This document shows positions 59,880 through 64,000 of a DNA stretch of 64,000 bases, piece by piece; within the stretch, counting starts at the first letter, position 1, and each line of letters begins with the position of its first letter. The position numbers were made by a program, and so were the translations under genes. The notes beneath the pieces were generated by a model that had not been told where the DNA came from, made no database searches, and worked only from the letters and a program-made list of their open reading frames with translations. Source of the stretch: JAAFGT01 sp041485165 (GTDB taxonomy: Bacteria; Acidobacteriota; Terriglobia; Acidiferrales; UBA7541). The stretch lies in NCBI GenBank assembly GCA_041485165.1, contig JBGPJC010000003.1, forward strand, positions 1 through 64,000, read 5' to 3'.

Positions 59880-60443
59880 ATGAATGAAATTCTTCGTTTT
59901 CAATCATCCTCCAAGTTCAGCAAGTGGTTGGCTGTGAATCATCGCCAATCAGATGGGATTTGGCTGCGCATTTTCAAAAAGGACTCGGGAGAGCCCACCG
60001 TCACCTATGCACAGGCGCTGGATGAGGCGCTCTGCTTTGGATGGATCGACGCCCAAAAGCAGCGCTATGATGACTCTTCGTGGCTGCAAAGGTTCACCCA
60101 AAGACGCCCCAAGAGTGGCTGGTCCAAGATCAACACGCAACACGCGGAAAGGCTAATGCAGCTGGGCCGGATGAAGCCGGCAGGTCAGGCCCAAATAGAT
60201 GCCGCGAAGAAGGATGGCCGTTGGACAGCGGCATACAATTCCCCAAGCAACGCAACCTTTCCTGAGGATTTTCTGGTGACATTGCGCAGAAACAAAAAAG
60301 CGAAAGCGTTCTTCGAGTCACTCAACAAGGCAAACCGCTATGCTATTGCCTACCGGCTGCAAACGGCGAAGAAGCCGGAAACGAAGCAGAGGCGGATGGA
60401 AATGATTCTAGCGATGCTAGCCAGAGGCGAGGCGTTTCATTAG
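59880..60443 (+). CDS. YdeI/OmpD-associated-type (bacteriocin-protection) protein
   Basis: 187 residues. KFSKWLAVNHRQSDGIWLRI, TYAQALDEALCFGWIDAQKQ and FTQRRPKSGWSKIN are the conserved blocks of the YdeI family. The C-terminal half includes FLVTLRRNKKAKAFFESLN. E. coli YdeI has been linked to resistance to cationic peptides and the family to bacteriocin protection; the biochemical role is unknown. Cytoplasmic. No clear ribosome binding site precedes ATG 59880. Confidence 0.92.
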   Translation: MNEILRFQSSSKFSKWLAVNHRQSDGIWLRIFKKDSGEPTVTYAQALDEALCFGWIDAQKQRYDDSSWLQRFTQRRPKSGWSKINTQHAERLMQLGRMKPAGQAQIDAAKKDGRWTAAYNSPSNATFPEDFLVTLRRNKKAKAFFESLNKANRYAIAYRLQTAKKPETKQRRMEMILAMLARGEAFH

Positions 60444-60797
60444 TTGCGTTTGAGATCCCGCGCACGGAACCGTCTCATCCATCCGAACAAGCCAATCAGT
60501 GACTCCATTCGTTCATCTACCCACCCTGTTAGGGGCGGGCTAACTCCTGATAAGTCGCCAATCCGGAAGTTGGGTTGGCACCGTCGCCAAGTTCCGAGTG
60601 CGCCGCCATCCAGGCACAATTCCGAGATGCGCCGCTAATCGGCGGCGAAGGAGGTCACTTCTACGTGTAGCCGACTTTACGTCCATCTGGACGAGGGGGC
60701 CTCCAGGGAAGCGCAATATCGGTTGCTCTCTTGAAGGGGCCTTTTTGTTGCTGGTGTTGAGCTATGGGCTCATACTTCGGTGTTGGTGGAGGCGTTC
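60444..60797. other. Spacer with boundary element G
   Basis: About 350 bases, no gene. Element G occupies 60538-60684. GGAGG is placed correctly for the following gene at 60798. Confidence 0.55.
60538..60684 (+). repeat. Boundary element G (two-ended)
   Basis: The left end GGCTAACTCCTGATAAGTCG matches element F; the right end is GGTCACTTCTACGTGTAGCC then GACTTTACGTCC (60653-60684). The two ends are imperfectly complementary (GGCTA...TAGCC), about 130 bases apart, and a GCCGC-taatc-GGCGGC hairpin lies inside. Confidence 0.55.
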
Positions 60798-61337
60798 ATG
60801 ACAAGCGGACAGGCTGGAATTGGGCGAGGTGCAGATCGTGGTGCGCATTGGCCGACAACAGTCGCCTCGCTGGCCGTGGGCGCTGCAGTCCTTGCGCTGT
60901 GGTTCTGGTTGTTGCCGTCCTGGCTGGGCTTTCACGTTGACACTGCGGGTGCGGCGCGATGGCGCTGGATTGCGGCCGTGCCCTCGGTGCTGGGTTTCGC
61001 GGTGGCACTACGGTGCGTGTGGGACTTCGGACGGACGGGACACGGAACGCCGGCGCCGGTTGCTCCGCCGAAGAGGCTGGTTGTGGTGGGGTTCTATCGC
61101 TACGTCCGCAACCCCATGTACTTGGGGTTCTTCGCGGGCTGGGCGGGGCTGTGGGTGGTCTTTGGGCGGGCGAACCTGGCGGCACTCACGGTGGCGATCG
61201 TGGCCGTGGTGGGCACAGCTTTGTTTGTGCTGCTGTACGAAGAGCCAACGCTGCGAAGGATGTTCGGCGCGGAGTATGAAGAATACTGCAGGAATGTTCC
61301 GCGGTGGATCCCGCGAAGGCGCGCCTGGGGCCAATGA
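60798..61337 (+). CDS. Isoprenylcysteine carboxyl methyltransferase-like membrane protein
   Basis: 179 residues, about four membrane helices. VVGFYRYVRNPMYLGFFAGW and LYEEPTLRRMFGAEYEEYCR with VPRWIPR are the signature of the ICMT/PEMT family, whose C-terminal part binds S-adenosylmethionine at the membrane. ATG 60798 has GGAGG six bases upstream; a GTG six codons upstream is less likely. Bacterial substrates are mostly unknown (lipids, small thiols, quinone-like compounds). Confidence 0.9.
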   Translation: MTSGQAGIGRGADRGAHWPTTVASLAVGAAVLALWFWLLPSWLGFHVDTAGAARWRWIAAVPSVLGFAVALRCVWDFGRTGHGTPAPVAPPKRLVVVGFYRYVRNPMYLGFFAGWAGLWVVFGRANLAALTVAIVAVVGTALFVLLYEEPTLRRMFGAEYEEYCRNVPRWIPRRRAWGQ

Positions 61338-61403
61338 GACGGTCTTGAGCGAACACAGCTATCAAAAGTCGACTTCATGTCAAATGCGCGTCGCTCACTT
61401 GGC

Positions 61404-61479
61404 CGTATAACGGGCAAACCGGAGAAGTCGGATCACCCTCGCATGCGACCAGGTAGATGTCCGGTTTGCCAACTATACG
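61404..61479. repeat. Boundary element D: imperfect inverted repeat with attC-like layout
   Basis: CGTATAACGGGCAAACCGGA (61404-61423) and TCCGGTTTGCCAACTATACG (61460-61479) pair at 17 of 20 positions, with the three mismatches together between an outer 6-bp and an inner 11-bp helix, around a 36-base loop. The outer GTATAAC matches an integron attC R''-type box loosely, but the opposite box is ACTATAC and lacks GTT. Confidence 0.65.
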
Positions 61480-61557
61480 TCCACTGCAAATTCCCACCAC
61501 TGGGCTTGACTGCAAACCTACCTTTTGCCCTCTCAAGTTAGATATAATTCAGCGGAT

Positions 61558-61980
61558 ATGAAGCGCCCGCTGCTGTTAATACTGGTGTTCGTGACCATTG
61601 CCGTGTCTGTGCTTGGCATTCGCTACGCGCTGAAGAAAAATGCGAAAAGAAACCGCGAAGCTAGCTATCAGGTCGCTCTGGCTTCATATCGTCAACCTCT
61701 CAGACCAGGAATGACTCGGAAGGAAGTCGAGGATTATCTTCGAGCGAAGAACATCCCGTTCAGTCAGATGTGTTGTGTAGAAGATTTTTCCAAGCATTCG
61801 TGGGACGACCTGACAAAAATTGGCGCAGAGGACACCCCGTGGTTCTGCGGTGAGTACAATGTCTATGTGGCCTTCCAATTTACTGACCACAAAGAACAAC
61901 ACGAGAGGTGGTGGCGGGGCAATAATTTGGACACGTTGAAGTCCATCACCATATACAATAAGCTCGAGAACTGCCTCTAG
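61558..61980 (+). CDS. Hypothetical membrane-anchored protein
   Basis: 140 residues. An N-terminal anchor (RPLLLILVFVTIAVSVLGI) is followed by a soluble part with SYRQPLRPGMTRKEVEDYLR, reminiscent of BamE/SmpA-like 'GMTRKEVE' domains, and then a Cys pair (MCCVEDF) and WFCGEYNVYVAFQFTD. The relation to BamE-like folds is suggested only by this motif. Single gene; last before the membrane-protein/padR pair. Confidence 0.72.
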   Translation: MKRPLLLILVFVTIAVSVLGIRYALKKNAKRNREASYQVALASYRQPLRPGMTRKEVEDYLRAKNIPFSQMCCVEDFSKHSWDDLTKIGAEDTPWFCGEYNVYVAFQFTDHKEQHERWWRGNNLDTLKSITIYNKLENCL

Positions 61981-62029
61981 GGCTCGACATAATTGTCGAA
62001 GAAAGTCGCCGTTCACCGCTTAACTTGGC

Positions 62030-62044
62030 GGACGTATAACGGAC
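62030..62044. repeat. Boundary motif copy E
   Basis: GGACGTATAACGGAC lies 50 bases after the hypothetical gene. It is related to the D ends (GTATAACGGGC) and on the minus strand reads GTCCGTTATACGTCC. No matching partner end is visible before the next gene. Confidence 0.45.
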
Positions 62045-62111
62045 AATTCGTACATGCGGCAAGCCGGATTGCGCCGTTCATCGGCGCGCAGGGGATCCGT
62101 CGAGAGGGAAT

Positions 62112-63782
62112 TCAGGCGCGTTTGTGTCGCAGAAAGCCGCGAAACAGCAAGAAAACAGCCAGGGCGAGAAGGGTGTAAGTAGAAACCTGCCACAAGTGGT
62201 AGGGCGTAAAGGGATCGAATAAAGGGCCAAGGGTGGTGGATAGAAGGAACAGTCCTTCAAAGTGCATGGTATGCCAGGCGGCAGATGCCGAGCCGACGCT
62301 GTGGGCTGAGCGGAGGATGCTAGCAAAGGGTTGAAAAGCCCATAGCAGAGCGATGCAGGCTGCGAGCAATGCTACCGGAGCCCAGTCCACGGCGAGACAA
62401 ATTGCTCCGCGCAATCGTAGCCGGCGGTTGCTCTGTTTTTCGCGCCGTAGTTCCAGTGCGAGAAGGCTAAAAGCTGTTGCGAGCGACAAGAGCACGGCGA
62501 AAACTGCGGAGAACTGAACGAAAATGGCTCTGCGTTCCAGCTTGCGAACTTGCGGTGGTTTGATGCCGCGGAAAGAATGAATGAGAGTATCCCTGCGGGA
62601 GTCAATTTGCTGCAGGCGTTGGGTGGCTACCATACTCTCACTCGTCTTGCCGGCGCTCAGATAAACATTTCGGAGTTCGCTTGCGGCTTGCCAGGAGAGT
62701 TTGAGACCCATCAACCTCTCAGAGTCGGTTTCACTTTGTTCGGTGAGGCGGCGTCCGAAGGAATCCAATTGTTGGAGCAGATTCTCCGCATCCTTCGGAT
62801 GACCGGCTACGGAGGCTTCCTGGGCATTCTGCACCAGGACGTTCGCATAAGTCTTGATGGAGAGCCAGTCCGGAAGCGAGTGGGACCAGAGGCTGAAGAA
62901 AGCAACGGAAGGGGAAAGAGACTGCTCGCGATTCCACACTTCGCGGGTGAGTTCGCAGTGGCGGGTGAAGTAGCTGTCGTAGCGAGGAGCGCGGAAAGCG
63001 CGGTCCATATGGGCGATCCAGGTGGAGTCGGAAGCGAGAGCCGCCTCGATCTCCTGGTCTGACGGGGTACGGCGCAAAATGAGCGCCCGGAAACGAGGCT
63101 CGGAGATGACACGAGCGGCAAGAAGTTCGGGGACGGCGTTGTCATGGTCGGATTCGAGCAGACGGGCAAGACCTTCTTTGGGCGGAGGGGCGAATTCGGG
63201 ACGTCCCACCCGGCTGGCGTAGATCCAGGCGAGAGTGGGGTCGAGAGCAACGGCGCGGTCCGCGAAAGTCGTGGCGCGGTCTGAATGAGGAAGGACAAAA
63301 GAAACGAAGGCGAGGGTGCGGGCGTCTTTCTCCTTCTCGGCGCGAGCGCCAAGATTTTCGACAGCAAGGAGATCTCCGGGGGAAGCTGAAAACCCATGCC
63401 AGCTGGCACGCACGGTGGAGATGGCTTCACGGCTTTGCGGAAGAAAAAGCAACAGGGTCGTACCGACCAGGACCGCGGCGGTGAAGAGACGCGAACGCTT
63501 GGGAAGAAGGGGAGCGGTGGTTCCCGGAGGAAGGGAAGTTGGGGAAAGGCGCGAGCCTGCCGGGAGCTTCAGCCAAGCCAGGAAGTGAGAAGCAGAGGCG
63601 CGCGCGAAGAGCATGAGTCCTCCTACTGCCCAGTGAAGGGCCTCGAACGGCTGTTCAATTTCATCGAGTTCAGCAGCGAGGGCTTGGCCCCAGTGACGCG
63701 ATTTCTCGGGCCAAAGACGAAGTGCGAGCTGGAGGGCGAAATGGGCGAGCCGGAAGGTCAACGATGGCTGGGGCGCGGTCAT
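62112..63782 (-). CDS. Large membrane protein of unknown function, next to padR
   Basis: 556 residues from ATG 63782, two bases beyond the padR stop. The N-terminal segment LALRLWPEKSRHWGQALAAE and ELDEIEQPFEALHWAVGGLM resembles the leader seen in Acidobacteriota proteins encoded beside PadR regulators. One membrane helix at about 135, a long soluble helical region (about 150-430) rich in Leu and Arg with TPR-like character, then four helices at the C-terminus. I do not recognise a catalytic domain. Coupling to PadR suggests that PadR controls it. Confidence 0.78.
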   Translation of the reverse strand: MTAPQPSLTFRLAHFALQLALRLWPEKSRHWGQALAAELDEIEQPFEALHWAVGGLMLFARASASHFLAWLKLPAGSRLSPTSLPPGTTAPLLPKRSRLFTAAVLVGTTLLLFLPQSREAISTVRASWHGFSASPGDLLAVENLGARAEKEKDARTLAFVSFVLPHSDRATTFADRAVALDPTLAWIYASRVGRPEFAPPPKEGLARLLESDHDNAVPELLAARVISEPRFRALILRRTPSDQEIEAALASDSTWIAHMDRAFRAPRYDSYFTRHCELTREVWNREQSLSPSVAFFSLWSHSLPDWLSIKTYANVLVQNAQEASVAGHPKDAENLLQQLDSFGRRLTEQSETDSERLMGLKLSWQAASELRNVYLSAGKTSESMVATQRLQQIDSRRDTLIHSFRGIKPPQVRKLERRAIFVQFSAVFAVLLSLATAFSLLALELRREKQSNRRLRLRGAICLAVDWAPVALLAACIALLWAFQPFASILRSAHSVGSASAAWHTMHFEGLFLLSTTLGPLFDPFTPYHLWQVSTYTLLALAVFLLFRGFLRHKRA

Positions 63783-63784
63783 AG

Positions 63785-64000
63785 TCAGGCCTGGCTCGCT
63801 GCGGGCTTCCAGAATTCGCTCTGCTGCGCGGAGCGGAGTTCTTCCCGGGCCCATTCGCGGCCATTGCCGGAAAGACGATAGAGATGACGCGGGGGACGGC
63901 CGGAAGGCATGCCGTCTTCCCAACGAGTTTCGAGCCATCCGAGCTTGTCGAGGCGCATAAGGATCGGGTAAAGCGTTCCGGAGGGAATACTGGTTTGGCG
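63785..64000 (-). CDS. PadR-family transcriptional regulator (partial, cut by window edge)
   Basis: The last 71 codons before the stop are in the window; the start lies beyond the right edge. SIPSGTLYPILMRLDKLGWL is the recognition helix and wing start of PadR winged helices, followed by GRPPRHLYRLSGNGREWA. The stop codon is two bases from the start codon of the membrane-protein gene, so they are one operon. PadR proteins repress their partner genes until a ligand or stress signal is present. Confidence 0.9.
   Translation of the reverse strand, partial: RQTSIPSGTLYPILMRLDKLGWLETRWEDGMPSGRPPRHLYRLSGNGREWAREELRSAQQSEFWKPAASQA

Overview
The window is high-GC chromosomal DNA that reads as a soil Acidobacteriota (Terriglobia-like) genome. 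This is an inference from gene content: an Oar-type TonB receptor with an N-terminal carboxypeptidase-regulatory domain, a CadC-like winged-helix/TolB-like/TPR protein, a PadR regulator next to a large membrane protein, and an EgtB/EgtD pair without egtA or egtC. I saw no rRNA, tRNA, integrase or CRISPR array.

Layout. 1-23.4 kb is mostly housekeeping and accessory genes: an NtrB/NtrC-like two-component pair cut by the left edge, S1/P1 nuclease, MsrA, an MFS exporter, the winged-helix/TPR regulator, the TonB receptor, TypA/BipA behind a terminator-like leader hairpin, a DinB protein, an HI0933-type flavoprotein, a YncE-like propeller, a HlyIII protein, the ergothioneine genes egtB-egtD, a DUF169 protein and a Tat-exported class V aminotransferase. 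23.4-30.5 kb is a lower-GC accessory island with one tight plus-strand operon: ribbon-helix-helix regulator, beta-class DNA methyltransferase, BglII/BstYI-like protein, ParB-like protein, SNF2-type helicase and DUF3883 nuclease-like protein. I do not recognise this combination as a named defence system, and it is the strongest candidate for something undescribed. 30.5-45 kb is a large glycan cluster: one minus operon (epimerase, GT2, C-methyltransferase), a divergent plus operon (SDR, small protein, GMC oxidoreductase) and a seven-gene minus operon of GT2, GT-C-like, flippase-like, FAD and PepSY proteins with start/stop overlaps at most junctions. 45-53.8 kb holds PhhB, two dehydrogenases, small membrane proteins, RNase R and an L,D-transpeptidase/SPFH operon.

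53.8-62.1 kb is different in style: single, functionally unrelated genes (alpha/beta hydrolase, periplasmic protein, aldo/keto reductase, esterase, START-like protein, YdeI-like protein, ICMT-like protein, small membrane protein) with long spacers. Several of these spacers carry related 20-50 bp motifs with GTTATAC or GTATAAC cores in both orientations, plus one IS3-type transposase remnant. This looks like a cassette-type or mobile-element-scarred region. The right edge holds a membrane protein and the 3' part of a padR gene.

How the genes fit together. The island genes are translationally coupled and appear to share one promoter, which overlaps an inverted repeat suited to self-repression. 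This suggests a regulated restriction-modification-like core (methyltransferase plus BglII fold) extended by a ParB/helicase/nuclease module. The glycan genes make sense as activated-sugar synthesis, sugar modification, transfer to a polyprenyl carrier and membrane transfer. Functional statements below are homology judgements made by reading protein sequences; no database search was possible.
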